DNA of 64,000 nt from Anaeromicrobium sp. (lineage in GTDB: Bacteria > Bacillota > Clostridia > Peptostreptococcales > Thermotaleaceae). Made by a program: the position numbers and the translations under genes. Each line of letters opens with the position of its first letter. Position 1 is the first letter of the stretch. The notes beneath the pieces are model-generated. The model was not told the origin of the DNA. It ran no database searches and was given only the letters and a program-made list of their open reading frames with translations. Positions 53,979 to 62,136 of this stretch are shown one piece after another. Where the stretch lies: contig NZ_JAOART010000067.1 of NCBI RefSeq assembly GCF_025210435.1, forward strand, positions 1 to 64,000, written 5' to 3'.

Positions 53979-56900
53979 TTATTTTACAATTTCTATTCTT
54001 TGACTAGATTGGAACCATAAAACATTTGCACCTAAATTTTCAGATACATATCTAATTGGCACTAATGTTCTACCATTTTTGATTACAGCAGGTACATCCA
54101 TTCCTGGCTGTTTTTCTCCAATTACTAAACTTAATTCCTTATTGTCAAGTTCTAATTTTACTGTCTTAGTTTCATCTATCCATTCTACATTTGTACCTAA
54201 TGCTTCTGCTACAAACCTTAATGGTACCATTGTTCTGTTATTCATAATAGTTGGAGGTAAATCTAATACATTAGGTTTATTATTTACATTTACATATGTG
54301 TCGTCAATGGTTAGATTGATTTTTCTTAAATCTTCTACTTCTAATGCACCATGTAAACTTAATTGATCTGTATAGAACGTAAAAGTTTTTGTATTGGAAT
54401 CATAAGTCCCACCAAGTTTTATAGGCGTTACATCTCCTTTTTCATCCTTTTCATACCTAATGCCTGTTAAATTATCTATTTCTTCTTTTGAAAGTTTTTC
54501 ATTCGATAGATCAATAGTTATTGCAACAGGTTCATTAAAACTAGATACTTTAGTCGTACCTTTTTCACTTACTATATCACAAGATAATTCAAACACCTCT
54601 GAACCTACTTGGGAAAAATCAGTATTTTTTAAAACTTTAGATAAAATCTTATATTTTTTAGTTTTCTCTACTGCTATTGCTGCAATCTGTAGAGATGCAT
54701 CTTTTCCTGATTCTTTTAATTTTTCAATAGGTAGAAATGATTTGGAGAATCCTATAGTAATACCCTTATTCTCTATTTTTAAAGGTTTATGTGCATCTAT
54801 TACTTTCTTTAAAACAGATAAAGATATTTTTGCCTTAGGTTCTTTTGTATCTTTAAGTGATAATTTTATTTCTTTTTCTTCGTTTAATGCTTTTTCAATA
54901 GCTTTATCATGAGCTTTGTCGTCAACTTTAGGGGGTTGTGGACCACCGCCTCCGCCACCTCCACCACCGCTGGAACTTGCGGTATTGGAAGGCTTGCTTT
55001 CAACTGTGTTTAAAACTTTTCCTATTACTGCTTTAAATTCTTCTCTGCCCAATGCTCTACCAGAAACTACTGCTTCGATGAGGCCTTCTTTTACAGTTTG
55101 AACAGATACGTATAGAGTTAACTCTACTTTCTTAAGTCCTTCATCTTTATTTACCGAGAATTCAATTTCATTTTCATCTATAGAAACACTACCTTCGTCT
55201 ACAGGGTCTCCAGTAAAATCATATCTAATGATTTTTACCCATTCAGGCAATTTTACAATTACTTCTTTAACATTATCCCAAGATCTGTCTACGCCTTCTT
55301 CAATAACTAATTTAGCTAATTTATAAGTTTCTCCATTATTATAGACCTGAGCCACATCTCCATCGGCTTTTACTGTTACTTTATAATCTGCATATTCTCC
55401 TACTTCTAATGTAATATCTTTGATTTCATCCATGTTAGAGTTAATCTTAAGTTCTACTTTTCCTTCTTTAGCATAACGTGTTGCATTCACATAGAAATTG
55501 TTTAATTCAAAGTTTCCAATTCCCGATATATTGTTTTCAACTATAAGGGCCTCATCTACCTTAGGAGGATCATGAGAAACTCTAATTTTTATTACATTTG
55601 GTTTTGAAGTTGGTACAATATGAGCTTCTTTAATTGTGCCATTTGATTTCCCATCTATATTTTTCACAAAATTTCCAGTAATATTTCCGTATACTCCATC
55701 TTTTGTATAAAATTTAAAGTCTTTTGTTAATTCTAATTCAATGTACTCTAAATTTGATACATTTATAGATCCTTCAGATTTCTCTGTAATTTCGATTTCT
55801 TCAATCTTTGTAGGCTCAGAGAACGTAATAGTATCCTCTATTGTAACAATAGCTGTTTCTGGTTCTTTATCTGTGTTTAAAACTTTTCCTATTACTGCTT
55901 TAAATTTTTCTGCGTCCAATGCTCTACCAGAAACTACTGCTTCGATAAGACCTTCTTTTACAGTTTGAACAGATACATATAGAGTTAACTCTACTTTCTT
56001 AAGTCCTTCATCTTTATTTACCGAAAATTCAATTTCATTTTCATCTACAGAGACACTACCTTTGTCTACAGGGTCTCCATCAAAATCATATCTAATGATT
56101 TTTACCCATTCAGGCAATTCTACAATTACGCTTCTATTATCCTCCCAAGATCTGTTTACTCCTTCTTCAATAACTAACTTAGTTAATTTATAAGTTTCAC
56201 CATTATTATGGACCTGAGCCACATCTCCATCGGCTTTTACTGTTACTTTATACTCTGCATATTCTCCTACTTCTAATGTAATGTCTTTGATTTCATCCAT
56301 GTTAGAGTTAATCTTAAGTTCTACTTTTCCTTCTTTAGCATGACTTGTTGGACTTACATGGAAGTTGTTTAATTCTAAGTTCCCAATTCCATATATGTTG
56401 TTTTCAACGATAAGGGCCTCATCTACCTTAGTAGGATCATGAGAAACTCTAATTTTTATTACATTTGGTTTTGAAGTTGGTACAATATGAGCTGCTTTAA
56501 TTGTGCCATTTGATTTCCCATCTATATTTTTAACAAAATCTCCAGTAATATTTCCATATACTCCATCTTTTATATAAAATCCAAAGTCTTTTGTTAATTC
56601 TAATTCAATGTACTCTAAATTGGATACATTTATAGCTCCTTTAGATTTCTCTGTAATTTCGATTTCTTCAATCTTTGTAGGATCAGCGAATGTAATAGTA
56701 TCCACTATTGTAACAATAGTCGTTTCTTCTTTGTTCTTTAAAGAAAAATCCTTATTCGCAAGTTTTTCATAATATCCTGCCACAGGGCTGTAATCTTCAA
56801 TTGGATTATTCCCTAAGTACAAACTACGTAAATTATCAAGTTTATTAAGTGGCTCTATATTTTTTATTTTGTTGTCCTCTAAGCCCAAATATTCCAATTC

Positions 56901-58067
56901 TTTTAATGCTGATAAATGAGTTATATCTGTAATTTTGTTATTAGATAAGTTTAAGTATTTTAAATTAACAAGATATTCAATTCCTTTTAAATTTGAAATA
57001 TTAGATTCTATAGCATATAACCTCTTTACATTTCTTACATCCCAACTATAAATTTCTCCTTCTAGTTTATCTATAATATTTCTAATTGCAGATTCTAAAT
57101 TTTTATCAGGAAAATTTATAACTTCATTATAAAAAGCAGCAAATAATTTTGTTTCTATTAAATTATCACCACTGACTGTGATGATTACCTCTCCCGGACT
57201 TGCTTTAGGAGTTGCCTTTATAGCTGCTTCTCTTAGAATAATGTCACCAGCCAAGTCTCTAGATTTTGCTTTACTATAATCTATAGTTATTTCAAGTGTA
57301 TCTCCATCTATATTAATAATCTCTGTAGCACCTTCTAGCTCTTCACTAATTTCTAGAATCCCACGTTTTATCCATTCAAACCCCTGCGGAAGCTTCATAC
57401 TTATTTTTCCATTTGATGTAGTAGGGAGTGATCCTGGTAAAATTTCTCTAATCTCAATCTCATCTAAAGTAACTTCACCAATAAAAACTTGCATATCGTC
57501 ATTTGTTATAATATTCCCTTTAGTTGCTGCTACTCCTATTGGAAGTCTTTCTTCTGTTACTACACCCGATTTACTTTCGATTTTTATACCCATTTCTCCT
57601 TCATCTAATGATTCTACCAGCATTGGAATTTTCATTAGTAAATCATCTGAATACACTGCATTATACACGGTTGCATATACTGTGGAATCCGAGTCTCTTT
57701 CAATAGAAAAACCAGTATGTGTATTACACAAAGAATTGTTTTTCATATAACTCTTCATAGTTTCCTCAAAAGTGCTATTTTCAAAATCATCATTATTAAG
57801 CCATTTTGCATTTTCCAATTTTAATATAATTTCTTCCTCATTTGCAAAATCACCTTCATCATCTTCAATTTTTAGAATAGTTGCTGTATTAGGATCAGTG
57901 AATTTATGCCCTATTTTTACTTTTGGTATTCTATTTACACTGTTATCACTTGATGCATAGGATTTATTTATAGGTATAAATACTATATTTAGCAAAAGTG
58001 TAAATGCAACCATCCATGAAGATATCTTTTTTGTATTTCTCTTCAATATTAATTCCTCCTTTTCCAA
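53979..58067 (-). CDS. large surface protein with LRRs, tandem 289-residue repeats and C-terminal stalk (copper amine oxidase N-like) domain
   Basis: A 1362-residue exported protein. The signal peptide (about 1-39) ends in SYASS. Beta-rich domains (about 45-335) are followed by four or five leucine-rich repeats (about 345-430; NLKYLNLSNNKITDI, ELEYLGLEDNKIKNI, NLRSLYLGNNPIEDY). Two near-identical units of about 285 residues occupy about 447-731 and 736-1020. A GGGGGGGGG-PQPP hinge (about 1031) precedes a domain and a C-terminal copper-amine-oxidase-N-like stalk domain (about 1250-1362) with MNNRTMVPLRFVAEALG and IKNGRTLVPIRYVSENLGA. There is no LPXTG or SLH motif; the stalk domain probably binds the wall. 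It is likely an adhesin or surface-layer component. Confidence 0.88.
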   Translation of the reverse strand: MEKEELILKRNTKKISSWMVAFTLLLNIVFIPINKSYASSDNSVNRIPKVKIGHKFTDPNTATILKIEDDEGDFANEEEIILKLENAKWLNNDDFENSTFEETMKSYMKNNSLCNTHTGFSIERDSDSTVYATVYNAVYSDDLLMKIPMLVESLDEGEMGIKIESKSGVVTEERLPIGVAATKGNIITNDDMQVFIGEVTLDEIEIREILPGSLPTTSNGKISMKLPQGFEWIKRGILEISEELEGATEIINIDGDTLEITIDYSKAKSRDLAGDIILREAAIKATPKASPGEVIITVSGDNLIETKLFAAFYNEVINFPDKNLESAIRNIIDKLEGEIYSWDVRNVKRLYAIESNISNLKGIEYLVNLKYLNLSNNKITDITHLSALKELEYLGLEDNKIKNIEPLNKLDNLRSLYLGNNPIEDYSPVAGYYEKLANKDFSLKNKEETTIVTIVDTITFADPTKIEEIEITEKSKGAINVSNLEYIELELTKDFGFYIKDGVYGNITGDFVKNIDGKSNGTIKAAHIVPTSKPNVIKIRVSHDPTKVDEALIVENNIYGIGNLELNNFHVSPTSHAKEGKVELKINSNMDEIKDITLEVGEYAEYKVTVKADGDVAQVHNNGETYKLTKLVIEEGVNRSWEDNRSVIVELPEWVKIIRYDFDGDPVDKGSVSVDENEIEFSVNKDEGLKKVELTLYVSVQTVKEGLIEAVVSGRALDAEKFKAVIGKVLNTDKEPETAIVTIEDTITFSEPTKIEEIEITEKSEGSINVSNLEYIELELTKDFKFYTKDGVYGNITGNFVKNIDGKSNGTIKEAHIVPTSKPNVIKIRVSHDPPKVDEALIVENNISGIGNFELNNFYVNATRYAKEGKVELKINSNMDEIKDITLEVGEYADYKVTVKADGDVAQVYNNGETYKLAKLVIEEGVDRSWDNVKEVIVKLPEWVKIIRYDFTGDPVDEGSVSIDENEIEFSVNKDEGLKKVELTLYVSVQTVKEGLIEAVVSGRALGREEFKAVIGKVLNTVESKPSNTASSSGGGGGGGGGPQPPKVDDKAHDKAIEKALNEEKEIKLSLKDTKEPKAKISLSVLKKVIDAHKPLKIENKGITIGFSKSFLPIEKLKESGKDASLQIAAIAVEKTKKYKILSKVLKNTDFSQVGSEVFELSCDIVSEKGTTKVSSFNEPVAITIDLSNEKLSKEEIDNLTGIRYEKDEKGDVTPIKLGGTYDSNTKTFTFYTDQLSLHGALEVEDLRKINLTIDDTYVNVNNKPNVLDLPPTIMNNRTMVPLRFVAEALGTNVEWIDETKTVKLELDNKELSLVIGEKQPGMDVPAVIKNGRTLVPIRYVSENLGANVLWFQSSQRIEIVK
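55006..56727 (-). repeat. tandem intragenic DNA repeat of 867-bp period
   Basis: Bases 55006-55860 and 55873-56727 are near-identical (period 867 bp, 289 codons). The high DNA identity points to recent duplication or ongoing gene conversion, and to length variation by slippage or recombination in the surface protein. Confidence 0.88.
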
Positions 58068-58147
58068 ATATGTCCAATATAATTAAAACATAGTTTTTTT
58101 GCGAAAATTGTAGAATTTTGTTCTTTTTTTTGATTTTAAGTAGATTA

Positions 58148-58236
58148 GACATGGGAAAATAAAAATCAATGGAAAAAATATTATTATTGGAAATAAATTA
58201 TATATGAAAGCACCTGAATATATATATTCAGGTGCT
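58148..58236 (+). repeat. direct repeat flanking the surface-protein gene, copy 2
   Basis: It matches 53842-53930: the tail reading NQWKKYYYWK plus stop, and the hairpin AGCACCTGAATATATATATT. It has no gene body in front of it, so it is a displaced 3' end of the small SYKK-type gene. The hairpin still serves as a terminator near the TPR gene. Confidence 0.8.
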
Positions 58237-58264
58237 AAATTATTTTGGGCCTAGAAAATCCTTC

Positions 58265-58939
58265 TTATGTAATTTTTCTTATCCTAGATAAAATTGCCCA
58301 TTTTCTATGGATTCTTCTTATTCCCTTTGGACAATAGGAGTACTCCTTTATGGCCTTTGAAAATAATCTCTTTGCCTTATGCTTATTACCTAACTTCTTA
58401 TAGATCATTCCCATTTTATATAGATTTTGTGTATTGGAAAATCTCTCTATTTTTTCTTCTAAATCATTCATTTTATCTAAATCTGATGATTTACTTTTCA
58501 TTTCGCTATCTAATAAATATATATAAGATAGACCATATCCTACACTTGGATTTAAATCTAGTGCCCTTATAATATACTCTTTTCCTTCAGTACTTTCTCC
58601 TATTTCCATTAAGCTTATGCCTAGATTATAAAGATAATTAGGCGTTTCATTATCTTGCAATTTATGATGCTTTAAATATTTTATTGCCTCTTCATACTTT
58701 TTCTTTTCCACATAGGATAATCCTAAAGATAGGGCTGCTTGAGCATTTTGAGGATTTAATTCTAAAGCCTTTAAGTTTTTCTTTATTCTACTATTTCTTC
58801 TAAAGGACTTTGTAAAATCAGGTAAAAAACCAAAATAAAATTTGTCAGCTAGTCCATATATGATAACTACACTTATTAAAGCCATTATTGGACTTCCTGT
58901 GAACATCCTAATTATAAAATATAAAATAAAACCTTTCAT
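58265..58939 (-). CDS. membrane-anchored TPR protein
   Basis: About 224 residues. One or two N-terminal hydrophobic segments (about 3-35) anchor the protein. Then come at least four tetratricopeptide repeats (about 50-190), with LELNPQNAQAALSLGLSYVEKKKYEEAI as the clearest pair of helices, and a basic C-terminus. The ATG at 58939 lies eight bases after GGAGG; an ATG or TTG five codons earlier has no ribosome site. It may scaffold protein complexes at the membrane. No partner is suggested by the neighbours, a surface protein and a rubrerythrin. Confidence 0.8.
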   Translation of the reverse strand: MKGFILYFIIRMFTGSPIMALISVVIIYGLADKFYFGFLPDFTKSFRRNSRIKKNLKALELNPQNAQAALSLGLSYVEKKKYEEAIKYLKHHKLQDNETPNYLYNLGISLMEIGESTEGKEYIIRALDLNPSVGYGLSYIYLLDSEMKSKSSDLDKMNDLEEKIERFSNTQNLYKMGMIYKKLGNKHKAKRLFSKAIKEYSYCPKGIRRIHRKWAILSRIRKIT

Positions 58940-59041
58940 TGTGTATACCTCCATTTCCTGTTTTTACAAACAATTACAATTATACACAACATGGACTTTC
59001 CTGACAATTACAGGATTATGACAATTATATTAAATTGTACT

Positions 59042-59072
59042 AAAAAAAGCAGACACAATTTAGTGTCTGCTT
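59042..59072 (-). terminator. terminator of rubrerythrin 2
   Basis: AAGCAGACAC/GTGTCTGCTT with a 6-nt loop and a seven-T run on the minus strand. Its sequence differs from the terminator of copy 1, so the duplication ended just before it. Confidence 0.9.
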
Positions 59073-59084
59073 CATGTATTATTC

Positions 59085-59633
59085 TTATTTCCCAAAATAT
59101 CTCTTTAATAGTCCATTGAAAGCTGAACCATGTCTCGCTTCATCTTTACACATTTCATGTACTGTATCATGGATTGCATCTAAGTTTAATTTCTTAGCCT
59201 TAGTTGCTAATTCCTTTTTACCCATACAGGCTCCGTGCTCTGCATCTACCCTCATTTGTAAGTTTTTCTTAGTAGAGTCTGTTACTACCTCTCCTAATAA
59301 CTCTGCAAATTTAGCAGCGTGCTCTGCTTCTTCCCATGCTATTCTCTTATAGGCTTCTGCCACCTCTGGATATCCTTCTCTATCCGCTTGACGGCTCATT
59401 GCTAAGTACATTCCTACTTCTGTACATTCTCCCATGAAGTTTTGTCTTAATCCTTCTATAATTTCAGGGTCCACATCCTTAGCCACTCCTACAAAATGTT
59501 CATCTGCCCAGCTTAAATCCGTCTCAGATTGTACTATAAATTGTGCCTTTGGCGCCTTACACTGAGGACAGACCTCTGGTGCTTCTGATCCTTCATGTAC
59601 ATATCCACATACTTTACAAATAAATTTTTCCAT
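59085..59633 (-). CDS. reverse rubrerythrin, copy 2
   Basis: 182 residues, differing from the copy at 51989-52537 by two alanine-to-valine changes (residues 12 and 34) and a few silent bases. All rubredoxin cysteines and diiron ligands are kept. The leader and about 145 bp upstream are also duplicated, so both copies probably respond to the same oxidative signal. The two genes lie 7,096 bp apart in the same orientation. AGGAGG precedes ATG at 59633. Confidence 0.94.
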   Translation of the reverse strand: MEKFICKVCGYVHEGSEAPEVCPQCKAPKAQFIVQSETDLSWADEHFVGVAKDVDPEIIEGLRQNFMGECTEVGMYLAMSRQADREGYPEVAEAYKRIAWEEAEHAAKFAELLGEVVTDSTKKNLQMRVDAEHGACMGKKELATKAKKLNLDAIHDTVHEMCKDEARHGSAFNGLLKRYFGK

Positions 59634-59781
59634 TTTTAATTTCCTCCTATTAATTCACTTTTAATCTATACGATTTTTTTATTATCTATGGTGTTAAAGA
59701 GTTCTTTTTTATCACCTTGATTTCGTGCCCATAGTATATATACCACCTAAAACCCATTTAAAACATATTTTTTTATTTTTT

Positions 59782-60081
59782 TCATATACCTAATATTTTT
59801 TCCGTGACTATTTTTACAGGTTTATATAGTCCTAGTGAAATAATAAAGGCTAAAATTCCATTAAAAATCCCCTTTTCCGTTAAAAGAATTATTAGTTTCA
59901 TCATACTAGTTACTTCTTCCCTTGAATTTGCCACAAATACTACAGTAGGTCCATCAGCGCCTCCAATTATTCCAATACTAGCAGCTTCATTTATAAGGAA
60001 TAATCTATTAAATCCTATAATCAGTAGTCCTATTAGTAAACTAAGGATAAAATGTTTTTTTAATGTCCATATTTTTTTCAT
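59782..60081 (-). CDS. mini-protein with the sodium-decarboxylase beta-subunit motif
   Basis: A 99-residue membrane protein with two helices (about 11-26 and 72-86). The centre SIGIIGGADGPTVVFVAN (about 35-52) matches the conserved G-I-I-G-A/G-A-D-G-P-T sodium-pathway segment of oxaloacetate/glutaconyl-CoA decarboxylase beta subunits, which are normally about 370-430 residues. Here only this segment stands alone. The C-terminus (ILGI and the TGA) is formed by TTAGGTATATGA, resembling an end of the 158-bp repeat, so the gene may be truncated. ATG 60081 has a weak AAAGG ribosome site. It could be a domesticated mini-protein or a fragment. Confidence 0.6.
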   Translation of the reverse strand: MKKIWTLKKHFILSLLIGLLIIGFNRLFLINEAASIGIIGGADGPTVVFVANSREEVTSMMKLIILLTEKGIFNGILAFIISLGLYKPVKIVTEKILGI

Positions 60082-60181
60082 ATTATTATCTACCTTTTCT
60101 TTCTAAAAATATATTTCTATTTTAACATACCAATTACCCTGAAAAATGTATGTATAAACTTCTTCATTAAAGTCAATAAAA

Positions 60182-60232
60182 AATCTCCTTCCTGGCTTCT
60201 TCTTGTTTTGAATTCTTACCAGAAAGGAGATT
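60182..60232 (-). terminator. terminator of the selenium-trait operon
   Basis: AATCTCCTT-CTGG pairs with CCAG-AAGGAGATT, and on the minus strand TTTTTTATT follows. It lies 26 bp past the DUF3343 stop codon. Confidence 0.75.
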
Positions 60233-60257
60233 AAATTAAAATCTCTGTTTTAAATTA

Positions 60258-60497
60258 TTAATTTTCTTCATAAACTAAATCATATTTACCATTAATTATT
60301 TCATATATATTCTCAATATCTTCGTTTATTATGCTAGTTATATTACCATGGAAATTAAACTTAGCACATACACCACAGTTTGAACTTAATTTCCTTGGTA
60401 CAGGCATTAATTCACAGTTAATATTATTTTTCCTTGAAAATCTTTCAAATTTAATTGCTCCTGAATGTGTAAAAAACAATACAACATATTCTTTCAT
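60258..60497 (-). CDS. DUF3343 protein of the selenium cluster
   Basis: About 79 residues of the DUF3343 family: FFTHSGAIKFERF near the N-terminus, then CELMPVPRKLSSNCGVCAKF (about 28-47), with three cysteines that could carry a persulfide or selenide. The family occurs with YedE, YedF and selenium-dependent enzymes and is thought to take part in selenium handling. The ATG at 60497 is preferred over GTG three codons earlier, which sits too close to AGGA. It lies 12 bp after the TusA-like gene. Confidence 0.88.
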   Translation of the reverse strand: MKEYVVLFFTHSGAIKFERFSRKNNINCELMPVPRKLSSNCGVCAKFNFHGNITSIINEDIENIYEIINGKYDLVYEEN

Positions 60498-60509
60498 ATA
60501 GTTCACATC

Positions 60510-60716
60510 CTATTTCTCTGCAGAAATTAGATAATCCTCATCCATTTCCCTAATACTTAATTTGTATCCCGAATTTTCTAAAAACCTTGAAACATTATTT
60601 TTAGCCGTGTTATCATCTACAAGGATTTTAATACTTGCTGGATTTGACTTAATAGCATTTTTAGTTATAAGAACTGGTTGTGGACAAGACATTCCTCTTA
60701 CATCTACTTTAGACAT
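60510..60716 (-). CDS. TusA-like sulfur/selenium carrier (YedF N-terminal type)
   Basis: 68 residues of the SirA/TusA family. The C-P-x-P motif in DVRGMSCPQPVLITKNAI (Cys13) holds a persulfide or selenide. Selenium-trait YedF proteins are about 200 residues with a second domain; only the TusA part is present here, with DUF3343 as a separate gene. The ATG at 60716 overlaps the yedE stop codon by eight bases, so translation is coupled. GGGAG lies nine bases upstream. Confidence 0.85.
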   Translation of the reverse strand: MSKVDVRGMSCPQPVLITKNAIKSNPASIKILVDDNTAKNNVSRFLENSGYKLSIREMDEDYLISAEK

Positions 60717-61788
60717 TAGTAACATCTCCCTTCTCTTTTTTTACAAGCATTTCTGAATTGAAATAACCTATTAATGCCACAATTATAAAACAAACTATTG
60801 TAGCTATTTGACCATTTGGTGAAGGTCCCTTTGGAGATGAGGCCAGACTAAAATTGTGAGCAATGGCAGCACCTACAATCATACCCATAACCGTTATAAC
60901 AGAATCTGTATTTCCTTCGCCTGCAAGAATTAACTGTCTTAAAGGACAGCCTCCTAGTAAAATAGAACCTAATCCTGTTAATACCATACCTAGGAAATTC
61001 CAAAGTCCATCTGAATGAGCCACAGGTTGTGCGTCAAAACCAATTTTAAAATAACCCATAGAAACATTACCTATAAGTGCAAATACTATTACAGCTAGAA
61101 AACCTGAAATTAAATATGAATCTTTAAATAGAATCATATCCCTAATTCCGCCAACCATACATAATCTTGTTCTTTGAGCTAATATACCAACTACTAATCC
61201 TGCACCTAATGCCATGAATATAGGTGCATGCATAGCTCCTGGTCCCTTTTCACTGAAAAATATAAAAGCTGGGGCAGCAATTAGTAACCCTACTAACAAA
61301 ATATTTATTACAGGAAAAACAAGCCCTTCAGCTTTAGGTAATCTATAACTTCTTTTAAGATTAAATCCTTTATTCAAGAATAAAATTCCTAAACCTATAC
61401 CAACTATAAAACCTACTAAACCAATAATTGCGTTTAAGTCTCCCCCTGCAATTCTTAAAACCATTCTAAGAGGACAACCTAAGAACACTAACGCACCTAT
61501 CATTACAATAGCACCAAGGGTAAAACGAATCATTGGAGACGAACCTCCCCTTGCACTAAATTCCTTATTGGAAAAGGCCATTAAAAATGCTCCTAAAACC
61601 AATCCCATTACCTCAGGTCTAAGATATTGAACAACGGCTGCCCTATGAAAGCCTAAAGCCCCTGAAATATCCCTTAAAAAGCATGCAATACAAAATCCCA
61701 TGTTTTTGGGATTACCAAACTTAACCAACAAAACTGCAATAATCCCCACAATAGCACCTGTAAAAATTATGCCTTTCTTTTCTTTCAC
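60709..61788 (-). CDS. yedE: YedE family putative selenium transporter
   Basis: A 359-residue integral membrane protein of the YeeE/YedE family with nine or ten helices. Duplicated motifs FLGCPLRMVLRIAGGD (about 103-118) and LLGGCPLRQLILAGEGNTD carry the pore cysteines that relay a thiol or selenol group. A further cysteine pair is in MGFCIACFLRD. In this gene context (TusA-like, DUF3343, class-V aminotransferase) the selenium branch is likely. The start is GTG at 61788, eight bases after AAGGAGG. It is the first gene of the operon. Confidence 0.9.
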   Translation of the reverse strand: MKEKKGIIFTGAIVGIIAVLLVKFGNPKNMGFCIACFLRDISGALGFHRAAVVQYLRPEVMGLVLGAFLMAFSNKEFSARGGSSPMIRFTLGAIVMIGALVFLGCPLRMVLRIAGGDLNAIIGLVGFIVGIGLGILFLNKGFNLKRSYRLPKAEGLVFPVINILLVGLLIAAPAFIFFSEKGPGAMHAPIFMALGAGLVVGILAQRTRLCMVGGIRDMILFKDSYLISGFLAVIVFALIGNVSMGYFKIGFDAQPVAHSDGLWNFLGMVLTGLGSILLGGCPLRQLILAGEGNTDSVITVMGMIVGAAIAHNFSLASSPKGPSPNGQIATIVCFIIVALIGYFNSEMLVKKEKGDVTNV

Positions 61789-61941
61789 TGAAAAAACCTC
61801 CTTCTTTTAGAAAAAATAATTCCCATATAATGGTACTATTATTAATACAAAAAGTTAAATTAAATATCCCTATAGTTTTTGGCATATGTATAGAAACATC
61901 TAATAGAAAATAGTATTAAATGTAAAAATCTTATATAATTT

Positions 61942-62099
61942 AGGCATATGAAAAAAAATAAACTAGTCAGTTCTCTCAGGGATTTGGATTATTTTCAAGG
62001 CATGGTGCGCGAGCATATTAAACATATGTAAGGGATCCATAAGGAAGAATTTAATTCAAATAACCAGTTAAATGACTAATTTATTTTTTGAATATGCCT
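61942..62099 (+). mobile_element. MITE-like 158-bp repeat, full copy 3
   Basis: It occupies most of the divergent promoter region between yedE and the aminotransferase gene. It is 158 bp long, like copies 1 and 2, in the same orientation as copy 1. Termini are AGGCATATGAAAAAAAATAA and TTATTTTTTGAATATGCCT. The remaining 348-bp gap holds only AT-rich sequence. Confidence 0.82.
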
Positions 62100-62136
62100 T
62101 AAAGTAGGTTATTTTAATATTTTAGGAGGTTTGAAT

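Noticed and set aside
54916..55101. Proline-rich plus-strand frame
   Set aside because: It is the antisense of the glycine-rich hinge of the surface protein.
55006..56727. Repeats considered as a CRISPR array
   Set aside because: The units are 867 bp and coding; no short direct repeats with unique spacers were found anywhere in the window.
59074..59352. Plus-strand frames antisense to both rubrerythrin genes
   Set aside because: They occur in both copies only because the genes are duplicated; no ribosome site.
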